64,000 nt of DNA. Source: Actinacidiphila yanglinensis. GTDB lineage: Bacteria > Actinomycetota > Actinomycetes > Streptomycetales > Streptomycetaceae. The notes beneath the pieces were generated by a model that was not told the DNA's origin, searched no databases, and worked only from the letters and a program-made list of their open reading frames with translations. This document shows positions 43,130 to 50,533 of the stretch, piece after piece. A program made the translations under genes and the position numbers. Positions within the stretch are counted from its first letter, which is position 1, and each line of letters opens with the position of its first letter. The DNA lies in NCBI RefSeq assembly GCF_900107965.1, contig NZ_FNVU01000002.1, forward strand, positions 186,001 to 250,000, read 5' to 3'.

Positions 43130-44311
43130 ATGCCACCTCAGGACGAATCGCTTCTGCAGACCTCGGGCGAATCGATTTACCACCCCACGGCCCTGCTGGA
43201 CGCGGCCCTCGATCACGCCCCCGACGACGCCCCTGACGGCGCCCCTGACGATGCGGCCGACGGGACCCGGGGAGGCGCGGGGGAGGACGGGGCGCACCCG
43301 CGGCCGGACACGCCCCCCGGGCCGGCCGCGGGCGACCCCTCGCCGGGGGACGGCGGGGAGAGCGCCGGGAGCGGACCTGACGGGCGGAACCCGCACCCGC
43401 GGGCCCTCCCGCGGCGCCGGGGCCCCGCGGACCCGGTCCGCGGGGTGATGCACCTGCACCACGCGATGGTCGCGGGCGCCGCCGACGTGTGGGAGGTCAC
43501 CGCGGGTCTGGAGGCCCGCGGTGTCACGGACGTCGACGCGCGGCGCCTGCGCCACCGCGACGTCTTCGGGCTCGCGGAGGAACTCTTCGCCCGCGTCCCC
43601 CGCACGCATCCGCGCGGCGCGGCCGCCCCCGAGCCGCGCCCCCCGCTGCGGCCCGGCGCCCGCGACCTCGGGCTGCACCTGCTGCCCGGCCTCGGCTGCA
43701 TCCTGGCCGCGGCCCTGCACGCGCCCGGTCCGGTCGCGGTCGGAGCACTCGCCGCGACCGCGTGGCCCGCGCTGCGCCGGGGGCCGTTACGCACCCCCGC
43801 GCACGCCCCGCGCGGCGTCGTGGCGGCCCTGTGCGCCGTCGCGCTGCTCGCCCTGGCCAGGTGCGGCCCGGACCCGATCGGTACCGGGACCCTCGCCGTC
43901 CTCGCCCTGACCCTGCTGCCCGCGGCCGGCCTCGCCCGGTGGTTCGCGGGGAGCGCCCGCGCCCAACTCACGCCCAGCCACGGCCTCGCGGACTTCGCCG
44001 ACGCGGTCCGGCCCCGGCTGATCGCGGCGCTGGCCGGATACGCCGCGACCCTGCTGGTCCTGCTCGCCGTCCTCGGCTCGTTCCGCGGCTCGGCCGTGGG
44101 CGCGCTGCTGTTCGCCGCCCGGCTGCTGGCGGTGCACGGCGCGCCCCGTACCGCCGCCGCGGGCCTCGCCGCCGCCGTCGCCGCGCAGGCCGCGCTGACG
44201 GCGCTGCTCCCGGCCGGCCCGGCCGAAGCCGTCGCCTGCGGCGGCGCCGCCCTGGCCCTGGCCGCGCACGCGCTGCACCTCGTGCCGCGGGCCTCGGCCC
44301 ATCGCACCTGA
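43130..44311 (+). CDS. multi-pass membrane protein with an in-frame TTA codon
   Basis: The 393-residue product has a 110-residue acidic, repetitive cytoplasmic part (DDAPDGAPDDAADG repeats), a short conserved-looking block (GVMHLHHAMVAGAADVWEVTAGLEARGV) and then about seven hydrophobic helices (LLPGLGCILAAALHAPGPVA; RGVVAALCAVALLALA; and others). It might be the membrane partner or exporter for the glycosyltransferase upstream, but I cannot match it to PelG. Leucine 220 (GPLRTP) is coded by TTA at 43787-43789, so translation should need the bldA tRNA. The ATG follows AGGAG, 8 bases after the glycosyltransferase stop. Confidence 0.72.
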   Translation: MPPQDESLLQTSGESIYHPTALLDAALDHAPDDAPDGAPDDAADGTRGGAGEDGAHPRPDTPPGPAAGDPSPGDGGESAGSGPDGRNPHPRALPRRRGPADPVRGVMHLHHAMVAGAADVWEVTAGLEARGVTDVDARRLRHRDVFGLAEELFARVPRTHPRGAAAPEPRPPLRPGARDLGLHLLPGLGCILAAALHAPGPVAVGALAATAWPALRRGPLRTPAHAPRGVVAALCAVALLALARCGPDPIGTGTLAVLALTLLPAAGLARWFAGSARAQLTPSHGLADFADAVRPRLIAALAGYAATLLVLLAVLGSFRGSAVGALLFAARLLAVHGAPRTAAAGLAAAVAAQAALTALLPAGPAEAVACGGAALALAAHALHLVPRASAHRT

Positions 44312-44340
44312 CGTCCGTACCACCAACCAGGAGAACCCTC

Positions 44341-44613
44341 GTGACCTCGCACCGACCGCCCACCGCGCCCGCCGCTCCCACCTCGGAATCGCCGGAAGCG
44401 TCCGGAGCACCCGGAGCACCGGAAACGCTGGAGGCACCCGCAGCCCGGACACCGGGAGCCGGACGTCCGGAGGGCCGCCCGCCGGCCGCGCCACCCTGGG
44501 CGACCGTGCCCGTCGGCCCCTTCGCGATCCCCGTCCCGCCCGCCTGGCCGGCACCCGAGCCGGTGGAGGGCCGTACGGCAGCGTCCCCCCGGACTCCGTG
44601 GGGTGCGCGATGA
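44341..44613 (+). CDS. small Pro/Ala-rich protein
   Basis: A 90-residue product starts at GTG 44341, 6 bases after a clean AGGAGA site, and overlaps the epimerase start (ATGA). The sequence is rich in Pro, Ala, Gly and Glu (TAPAAPTSESPEASG; VPVGPFAIPVPPAWPAPEP) with no signal peptide or helix. The well-placed signals and the four-base overlap argue that it is a real gene. Function unknown. Confidence 0.6.
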   Translation: MTSHRPPTAPAAPTSESPEASGAPGAPETLEAPAARTPGAGRPEGRPPAAPPWATVPVGPFAIPVPPAWPAPEPVEGRTAASPRTPWGAR

Positions 44614-45512
44614 GAGTGCTGCTGCTCGGGGCCGACGGCTTCATCGGCCGGCACGTCGCGGAACGCCTGCTGGCCGATCCCGCCTGCCAGTTGACCGCGC
44701 TGGGCCGCAGCGACGACGCCGACGTGCGGTTCGACCTCGCCACCGGCGCGCCGGGGGTGCTGTCGCGCTTCCTCGACGCGGTCCACCCGGGGGTGGTGGT
44801 CAACTGTGCCGGCTCCACCCGGGGCAACGCTCGCGACCTCACCCGGCAGAACATCGTGGCCGTGGCGACCGTCTGCGAGGCGCTGCGCCGCAGCACAGTG
44901 GCGGCCCGGCTGGTGCAGGTCGGCTGCGGATCGGAGTACGGGCCCTCGCCGGTCGGCTCCTCCACCGGCGAGGACGCCTCACCGCGGCCGGGCGGCCCGT
45001 ACGGCGTGAGCAAGCTCGCCGCGACCGAGCTGGTGCTCGGGTCGGGCCTGGACGCCGTGGTGCTGCGGGTGTTCAGCCCCGTCGGGCCGGGCACCCCGAC
45101 CGGGGCGCCGCTGGGCCGGCTCGCGGAGGCGCTGCGCCGCTCGATGCAGAACGGCGACGGCGAGTTGAAGCTCGGCGGCCTGAGCGCGCAGCGCGACTTC
45201 GTGGACGTGCGCGACGTGGCCCGGGCCGTGCACGCCGCGTCGCTGTCGGCCGCGCAGGGCGTGGTGAACATCGGCAGCGGGCGCGCGGTGCGGATGCGGG
45301 ACATGGCCGCGGCGCTCGCGCACGTCGCGGGGTACGACGGCAACCTCCGCGAGCTGGAGGACCCGCCGCACGCCGCGCCGTACCCGGACGGCTGCGGCCC
45401 CTGGCAGCAGGCCGACGTGCGCACCGCCCGCGACCGGCTCGGCTGGCGGCCCCGGATCGGCCTGGAGGAGTCGCTGGCCGACGTCTGGATGGAGGCGGCA
45501 TGCCGCGTCTGA
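44610..45512 (+). CDS. NAD-dependent sugar epimerase/dehydratase
   Basis: The 300-residue protein is an extended short-chain dehydrogenase: MRVLLLGADGFIGRHVAERL (NAD-binding GxxGxxG), VVVNCAGSTRGNARDL, GCGSEYGPSP, the catalytic YGVSK (Tyr and Lys), and VNIGSGRAVRMRDMAAAL. It resembles UDP-sugar 4-epimerases. In the Pel pathway such an enzyme (PelX) makes UDP-GalNAc from UDP-GlcNAc; that role is a hypothesis here. The ATG at 44610 is chosen over 44598 because it starts at the conserved RVLLLGADG and gives the ATGA overlap. Confidence 0.83.
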   Translation: MRVLLLGADGFIGRHVAERLLADPACQLTALGRSDDADVRFDLATGAPGVLSRFLDAVHPGVVVNCAGSTRGNARDLTRQNIVAVATVCEALRRSTVAARLVQVGCGSEYGPSPVGSSTGEDASPRPGGPYGVSKLAATELVLGSGLDAVVLRVFSPVGPGTPTGAPLGRLAEALRRSMQNGDGELKLGGLSAQRDFVDVRDVARAVHAASLSAAQGVVNIGSGRAVRMRDMAAALAHVAGYDGNLRELEDPPHAAPYPDGCGPWQQADVRTARDRLGWRPRIGLEESLADVWMEAACRV

Positions 45513-46405
45513 ACCCGGCCGGCACCCGGAGCGGGCCCACCCCGCGCCCGGCGTCCGATCCGCCGCCCTCCGAGCCGGCCCCATCCGAGCCGGCCTCCTC
45601 CGACCGTCCCGGTGCCGACCGGCCCTCGCCCGACCGTCCGGGGCCCGGGCGGGCGGGTGCCGGCCGGTCCGGTGCCGGGTCTCCCGTTCCCGGGGCGCGC
45701 ACCGGCTTCGGGGTGCCGCTGTTCGCGCACCCGCTGGTCGCGCCGGCGGAGTGGGCCGAGCTGGCCCGGCCGGGAGCGCCGGTGGACTGGGCCGCCTTCG
45801 ACGTCTCCGCCGGGCCCGGCAGCCGCTCGGACCCGCTCTACGCGGAAGCGCTCGGCCGCGTCCGTGAGAACGGCGTCCCGCTCCTCGGACGCCTGGACGC
45901 GGTCTACGGCACCAGGCCGTACGGCGAGCTGGTCACCGATGCCTCCCGCTACCTGGACTGGTACCGGGTGGACGGCTTCTACCTCGACCGGGCGCCGACG
46001 CTGCGGGCCGAGACCGCCGAGTGCCGCCGGACCGCCGCGACCCTGCGGGCGCTGCTGCCCGACGGCGGCCGGGTGGTGCTCGCGCCGGGCGCCCACCCCT
46101 ACCCCGGCTATGCCGAGTTCGCCGACCAGCTGGTGGTCTTCGCCGGGCCGTGGACGCGCTACCGGTGGTCGGAGGTGCCGCAGTGGACGGCGGCCTACCC
46201 GCCGGGGCTGTTCGCGCACCTGGTGCACGGGCTGCCCGCGACCCATCTGGACGCCGCGCTGCGGATCGCGCGCTGGCAGGGTGCGGGCACCGTGTACATG
46301 ACCGACCGTACGGACCGGGACGGCGCGGACCCGTGGGCGGGCCTGGCCGGCTACTGGAGCGAGGCGGTCCGCCGGGTGCGGGAGGAGCCGTCGCCCAGCA
46401 TGTGA
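45500..46405 (+). CDS. spherulin-4/GH135-like protein with altered active site
   Basis: The 301-residue protein has a 70-residue Pro/Ser/Arg-rich N-terminus with SEPAPSEPASSDRPG repeats and then a TIM-barrel spherulin-4 domain: GVPLFAHPLVAPAEWAEL, AFDVSAGPGSRSDPLYAEAL, GRLDAVYGTRPYGEL and YRVDGFYLDRAPTL. Family hydrolases cleave galactosaminogalactan-type polymers using an acidic pair (DE or DD) after the DGxxF strand and a Glu in a FEG motif. Here these positions read DR and FAG. There is no signal peptide. It starts 13 bases inside the epimerase gene, after GGAGG. Confidence 0.75.
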   Translation: MPRLNPAGTRSGPTPRPASDPPPSEPAPSEPASSDRPGADRPSPDRPGPGRAGAGRSGAGSPVPGARTGFGVPLFAHPLVAPAEWAELARPGAPVDWAAFDVSAGPGSRSDPLYAEALGRVRENGVPLLGRLDAVYGTRPYGELVTDASRYLDWYRVDGFYLDRAPTLRAETAECRRTAATLRALLPDGGRVVLAPGAHPYPGYAEFADQLVVFAGPWTRYRWSEVPQWTAAYPPGLFAHLVHGLPATHLDAALRIARWQGAGTVYMTDRTDRDGADPWAGLAGYWSEAVRRVREEPSPSM

Positions 46406-46541
46406 CCGGAAGCCGTCTCGGCCCTCGGACCGGGTGTCTTGGAATGAAGGAGGGCGTGGCAGTGTTACAAGGCCAGGATGTGCGGGCGACTGCCCGCACC
46501 GATCGTCTGATGACCTACCCAACCGTATTGCTGAGGTCCCT

Positions 46542-47720
46542 GTGTCGCTGCCACCCCTGGTCGAGCCGGCCACCGAACTCACCGTTGACGAGGTCCGCAG
46601 GTACTCGCGTCACCTGATCATCCCGGATGTCGGGATGGACGGGCAGAAGCGGCTGAAGAACGCGAAGGTGCTGTGCGTCGGGGCCGGCGGCCTCGGCTCG
46701 CCCGCGCTGATGTACCTGGCGGCGGCGGGCGTCGGCACGCTGGGCATCGTCGAGTTCGACGAGGTCGACGAGTCGAACCTGCAACGCCAGATCATCCACA
46801 GCCAGGCCGACATCGGCCGCTCGAAGGCCGAGTCCGCCCGGGACACCGTCAAGGGCATCAACCCGTACGTGAACGTGATCCTGCACGAAGAGCGGCTCGA
46901 GGCCGAGAACGTGATGGAGATCTTCGCGCAGTACGACCTGATCGTCGACGGCACGGACAACTTCGCCACCCGCTACCTGGTCAACGACGCCTGCGTGCTG
47001 CTCAACAAGCCGTACGTCTGGGGGTCGATCTACCGCTTCGACGGTCAGGCGTCGGTCTTCTGGTCCGAGTACGGCCCCTGCTACCGCTGCCTGTACCCGG
47101 AGCCCCCGCCCCCCGGCATGGTGCCCTCCTGCGCCGAGGGCGGCGTCCTCGGCGTGCTGTGCGCCTCGATCGGCTCGATCCAGGTCACCGAGGCGATCAA
47201 GGTGCTGGCCGGTGTCGGCGACCCGCTGGTCGGCCGGCTGATGATCTACGACGCCCTGGAGATGACCTACCGCCAGGTCAAGGTCCGCAAGGACCCGAAC
47301 TGCGCGGTGTGCGGTGAGCACCCGACCGTCACCGAGCTCATCGACTACGAGGCGTTCTGCGGCGTCGTCTCCGAGGAGGCTCAAGAGGCCGCGCTCGGCT
47401 CCACGATCACTCCGAAGCAGCTCAAGGAGTGGATCGACGACGGCGAGAACATCGAGATCATCGACGTCCGCGAGCCGAACGAGTACGAGATCGTGTCGAT
47501 CCCCGGCGCGAAGCTCATCCCGAAGAACGAGTTCCTGATGGGCTCGGCCCTCGAGCACCTCCCGCAGGACAAGCGGATCGTGCTGCACTGCAAGACCGGC
47601 GTCCGCAGCGCCGAGGTGCTGGCCGTGCTGAAGTCCGCGGGCTTCTCCGACGCCGTGCATGTCGGCGGCGGCGTCATCGGCTGGGTCAACACGATCGAGC
47701 CGGACAAGCCGGTCTACTAG
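46542..47720 (+). CDS. moeZ: MoeZ adenylyltransferase/sulfurtransferase
   Basis: The 392-residue protein joins an E1-like MoeB domain and a rhodanese domain. The first has VLCVGAGGLGSPALMYLA (ATP binding), ESNLQRQIIHS, and zinc pairs CYRC and CAVC. The second (about residues 290-392) has IIDVREPNEYEIVSIPGA and the catalytic cysteine in VLHCKTGVRSAE. MoeZ adenylates and thiolates small ubiquitin-like sulfur carriers for molybdopterin, cysteine and, in Streptomyces, thio-natural products. The GTG at 46542 with GAGG upstream gives the standard family N-terminus SLPPLVEP. Rv3206c is the orthologue. Confidence 0.95.
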   Translation: MSLPPLVEPATELTVDEVRRYSRHLIIPDVGMDGQKRLKNAKVLCVGAGGLGSPALMYLAAAGVGTLGIVEFDEVDESNLQRQIIHSQADIGRSKAESARDTVKGINPYVNVILHEERLEAENVMEIFAQYDLIVDGTDNFATRYLVNDACVLLNKPYVWGSIYRFDGQASVFWSEYGPCYRCLYPEPPPPGMVPSCAEGGVLGVLCASIGSIQVTEAIKVLAGVGDPLVGRLMIYDALEMTYRQVKVRKDPNCAVCGEHPTVTELIDYEAFCGVVSEEAQEAALGSTITPKQLKEWIDDGENIEIIDVREPNEYEIVSIPGAKLIPKNEFLMGSALEHLPQDKRIVLHCKTGVRSAEVLAVLKSAGFSDAVHVGGGVIGWVNTIEPDKPVY

Positions 47721-47774
47721 ACCGCTCGCATCGTCGGACGCGCACCGCGGTCGACGACGCGCGAGGCGACGGAC

Positions 47775-47812
47775 GCGTAAGGGGCGGCACCCTGAGGTGC
47801 CGCCCCTTACGC
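47775..47812. terminator. perfect 17-bp hairpin after moeZ
   Basis: GCGTAAGGGGCGGCACC (47775-47791) and its exact complement (47796-47812) enclose the loop CTGA. It lies 54 bases after the moeZ stop and 26 before the end of the convergent gene, so it can end both transcripts. Confidence 0.85.
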
Positions 47813-47837
47813 ATGCCTGCATCCACGCCAGCGGGGC

Positions 47838-48923
47838 TCAGCGGTTCACGGACTGGATCTCCTGCACCGTCACCATGGTGGGCTGCTCCACGCGGCCGTC
47901 GGGCAGCGGCTCTCCGCTGCCGCCGGACCCGGTCCAGCTCACCTTCCAGGTGGCGGTGACGTCGAGCTTGTACGGCCCGGTGGCGTCGGTCGAGTGGCGG
48001 TAGGTCACGCCGCAGGGCGGATCGGCCTTCGGGTCGCCGTTGTAGTCCGCGCCGACCGTGCCGTTCGCCCCGATCGGGCAGTCGCCGGAGGCCGGGTGGA
48101 CCGTGGCGTCGGAGGTGCCCGGGTCGATGTGCACGCTCGCCGCGGTCGCCGTGGTCTGCGCCCAGATCTGCGCGCCGCCGCCGATGTCGACCGAGGCCCG
48201 GACCGAGACCGGGGTGTAGTTCTCCGTCAGCCGCACCCAGGTGGGCAGGTTGACCGTCTGCACGTTCACCGGGTTCGTCCTGACCGTCACCCCCGGAACC
48301 TTCGTGTGGGCGTACGCGATCCTCGACAGCATCTCGGGCGTGATCACGTCGGGCGTCCCGGCGGGCGGCGTCTTCCCGTTGGGGACGTAGAACGGGATGG
48401 TGCCGTTGCAGGAGAACTTCGCCAGGCTGTCGGGGGCGTTCGGGTTCTCCACCGGGCCCCAGAACAGCCCCTTCCCCTGCTGGTCGACGTTGAAGTCCTT
48501 GTAGCCCTTCCCGCTGCCGCTCCAGGTGTAGTTGCTGTCGAAGTGCCGCTGGTACTGGTCCATCGCCTCCATGGCGTAGTTCGCCTGGCCCGGGACGTCG
48601 GTCGCCTTCACACCCGCGAGGACGTCCTTCTTGAAGGTCACCGGGTCGGCGATCGGGCCGATCCAGCAGGGCGGCGGCGTCCAGTTCGCGGCCACCGACG
48701 TGATGGTGTGCGAGCCGCCGCCGGGCGAGCCGGAGGGGTAGGTGAGGGTCACGATTCCCGCGCCGGCACCGATGGTGCCCTTGTCGCTGCTGCCCGAGGT
48801 CTTCGTGGACGCCGGCTTCTGCGTCGTGTCATGGGCGTATCCGGGCGCGGCTGAAGCGGCCACGATCAGCATCGCGACCGGTACGGCCCGCCCCCATCTC
48901 GCGGCTGTCCTCACTGCTGGCAT
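47838..48923 (-). CDS. large secreted protein of unknown function
   Basis: The 361-residue product starts at ATG 48923 and has a signal peptide (RTAARWGRAVPVAMLIVAAS, cleavage near APGYAHD). The mature part shows NWTPPPCWIGPIADP, AMEAMDQYQRHFDSNYTWSG, GLFWGPVENPNAPDSLAKF and an Ig-like C-terminal region with TVRTNPVNVQTVNLPTWVRL. Several cysteines could form disulfides. It overlaps the end of the upstream lipoprotein gene by 13 bases, so both are one operon and may form an envelope complex. I know similar pairs in other streptomycetes but no function. Confidence 0.75.
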   Translation of the reverse strand: MPAVRTAARWGRAVPVAMLIVAASAAPGYAHDTTQKPASTKTSGSSDKGTIGAGAGIVTLTYPSGSPGGGSHTITSVAANWTPPPCWIGPIADPVTFKKDVLAGVKATDVPGQANYAMEAMDQYQRHFDSNYTWSGSGKGYKDFNVDQQGKGLFWGPVENPNAPDSLAKFSCNGTIPFYVPNGKTPPAGTPDVITPEMLSRIAYAHTKVPGVTVRTNPVNVQTVNLPTWVRLTENYTPVSVRASVDIGGGAQIWAQTTATAASVHIDPGTSDATVHPASGDCPIGANGTVGADYNGDPKADPPCGVTYRHSTDATGPYKLDVTATWKVSWTGSGGSGEPLPDGRVEQPTMVTVQEIQSVNR

Positions 48924-49576
48924 TCCACGGCCTTCTCTGTGTAGGAGACGGATCGCGCCTGCCACAACTCCGCTTTCGCCGGGGCCTTGGCCAGGACGAT
49001 GTCGTACGACGTGTAACTGTCGTCACCGGCCGGGGTGATATCGACCTTGCCGGTCGCGACGTCCTTGGCGTAGAGCTTCGCGTCGTTCTCGCAGAAGGTG
49101 ACTTCGGCGACCGTGTTCTTGGCGGCGAGCTTGACGACCGGGCGGTAGAAGTCGTCCGTGCCGGTCAGGGTGCGCTTCGCCGCGACGTGGTTCTGCACGT
49201 AGGTCTTCGCGTAGGTGAGCGCGCCGTCGGTGGAGAACCCGGACAGCGGCGCGGCCTTCGGGTTCTGCTCGACGACGCCGAGCACCATCGACTGCATGAA
49301 GTTCGCGGTGGCGGTGAGCGCCGCGTTCTGCGTGGGGTCGCTCGGCGCCGGCCAGTCGAAGTCGAGGGTGAGGTCGGCGGGGAGCTTCACACTGGGGTCG
49401 ACGGTGATCCGGGAGGTGCTCGCCGGCGACTTCGTCGTCGGTGCCGGCGCCGGTGCCGATGTGCTCGTCGGCGCCTGGATCTTGTCGTCGCCGCCCCCCG
49501 AGCCGCCGCACGCCGTCAGGGTGAGGACGGCGGCCGTCCCCAGCGCGGCGGCGGTCACTGCGGTGCGGACTCGCAT
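48911..49576 (-). CDS. lipoprotein of unknown function
   Basis: The 221-residue product has a signal peptide and lipobox LTAC (C23), followed by a Gly/Asp stretch and a Thr/Pro-rich spacer (TSTSAPAPAPTTKSPAS). The domain from about residue 70 has DFDWPAPSDPTQNAALTATANF, an NTF2-like look (FMQSMVLGVVEQNP; TDDFYRPVVKLAAKNTVAEVTF) and ends SYTEKAVECQQ. The start ATG is at 49576. It is the first gene of a two-gene operon with the secreted protein downstream. Confidence 0.75.
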   Translation of the reverse strand: MRVRTAVTAAALGTAAVLTLTACGGSGGGDDKIQAPTSTSAPAPAPTTKSPASTSRITVDPSVKLPADLTLDFDWPAPSDPTQNAALTATANFMQSMVLGVVEQNPKAAPLSGFSTDGALTYAKTYVQNHVAAKRTLTGTDDFYRPVVKLAAKNTVAEVTFCENDAKLYAKDVATGKVDITPAGDDSYTSYDIVLAKAPAKAELWQARSVSYTEKAVECQQ

Positions 49577-49900
49577 GGTTCGACGCTCCCCGTTATTCGT
49601 CGCAAGGGAGCCCGCCGGGTTCGCGCAACGACCCGCGCACCCGAAATCCGGCCCCCGTGTCCGGATCTCCACCGTAGCGACACACGAGGGTGCGAGGCGA
49701 GCGCGGTTCTGTGCGCATTCGGTCACGGACATGTCACGCGGTCAGATGGCGTGGTAGGCGGCGGTGTTCGGGCGGCGTTCACCGATTCCCCCCAAATGCA
49801 AGACAACCCTTCCAGGACACAAGGGGTCTTACGAGCCGTCAGATCCCTTATCGGATAAGAGTTGTCTATTCGGATACATCTCCTGAAAGGTCGGACATCC
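49577..49900. promoter_or_regulatory. divergent promoter gap
   Basis: These 324 bases contain no gene I can support. Near the right side is an imperfect palindrome CTTATCGGATAAG (about 49848-49860) followed by TTGTCT, and before it an AT-richer run (CAAATGCAAGACAACC). Either may belong to the promoter of the secreted protein at 49901. Confidence 0.35.
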
Positions 49901-50476
49901 ATGCAGCGCATCCATATCCGCGACCGCGCGCACGCCCGCCCCGTGCGCCGGTTCGCCCTCACCGCCGTCGCGCTCGGCCTCGCGGTCGCCGCACCCGCGG
50001 CCGCCGCCCGGGCGGACACCACGCGCGACACCCGGCCCGCCGCACCCGCCCATTCCGCGGGCGCCGTGCACGGCGACCACACCACCGGCGCCGCCACCCC
50101 GCAGGCCGGCACGACCATCCGCTCGGGCGACCCGCAGTCGACCGTCGGCCACGTGGCGGACTTCTACGGCACCTACATCGACGTGGCGTGGGACGCGCGC
50201 AACGACGACCTGCGCAACGACCTGCGCCAGCACTTCCTCACCAGCGGGCTGCGCACGAAGCTCGCCTCCTGGGAGGCCGCCCAGCACGCCGACGGTGTGC
50301 TGCGCGCGCAGGACACGCCCACGGGCTGGCAGGTCACGGCCGACGGCAGCGGCGCCGGCCACGCCTTCAGCGTCGTCCGGCTGACCTGGGGCAGCGCGGC
50401 CCACCCCGACTACACGTACCTGAAGGTCCAGTCGGACCTGGCGACGCAGCAGATCTCGGACATCGAGGAGCAGTGA
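49901..50476 (+). CDS. secreted protein of unknown function
   Basis: A 191-residue product from ATG 49901 (GAAAGG 10 bases upstream). Residues 1-45 are a signal peptide with a twin-arginine-like HARPVRRFALTAVALGLAVA core and a cleavage site near AAARA. The mature part has HVADFYGTYIDVAWDARNDDLR, LRQHFLTSGLRTKLASWE and VVRLTWGSAAHPDYTYL, a compact alpha+beta domain. No catalytic motif is seen. It converges on the large membrane protein gene with a 57-base gap. Confidence 0.75.
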   Translation: MQRIHIRDRAHARPVRRFALTAVALGLAVAAPAAAARADTTRDTRPAAPAHSAGAVHGDHTTGAATPQAGTTIRSGDPQSTVGHVADFYGTYIDVAWDARNDDLRNDLRQHFLTSGLRTKLASWEAAQHADGVLRAQDTPTGWQVTADGSGAGHAFSVVRLTWGSAAHPDYTYLKVQSDLATQQISDIEEQ

Positions 50477-50533
50477 ACGGTCGGTCGTGGCGCCCGTGCG
50501 CCACGACCGGCACGGGTGCGGGCCGCCCGGGCG

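Noticed and set aside
46457..46621. Small GTG-started frame with a TTA codon just upstream of and overlapping moeZ
   Set aside because: It has a GGAGG nearby, but it runs out of frame into conserved moeZ coding sequence and its composition is non-coding. The GTGTTACAAGG stretch is more likely part of the moeZ promoter.
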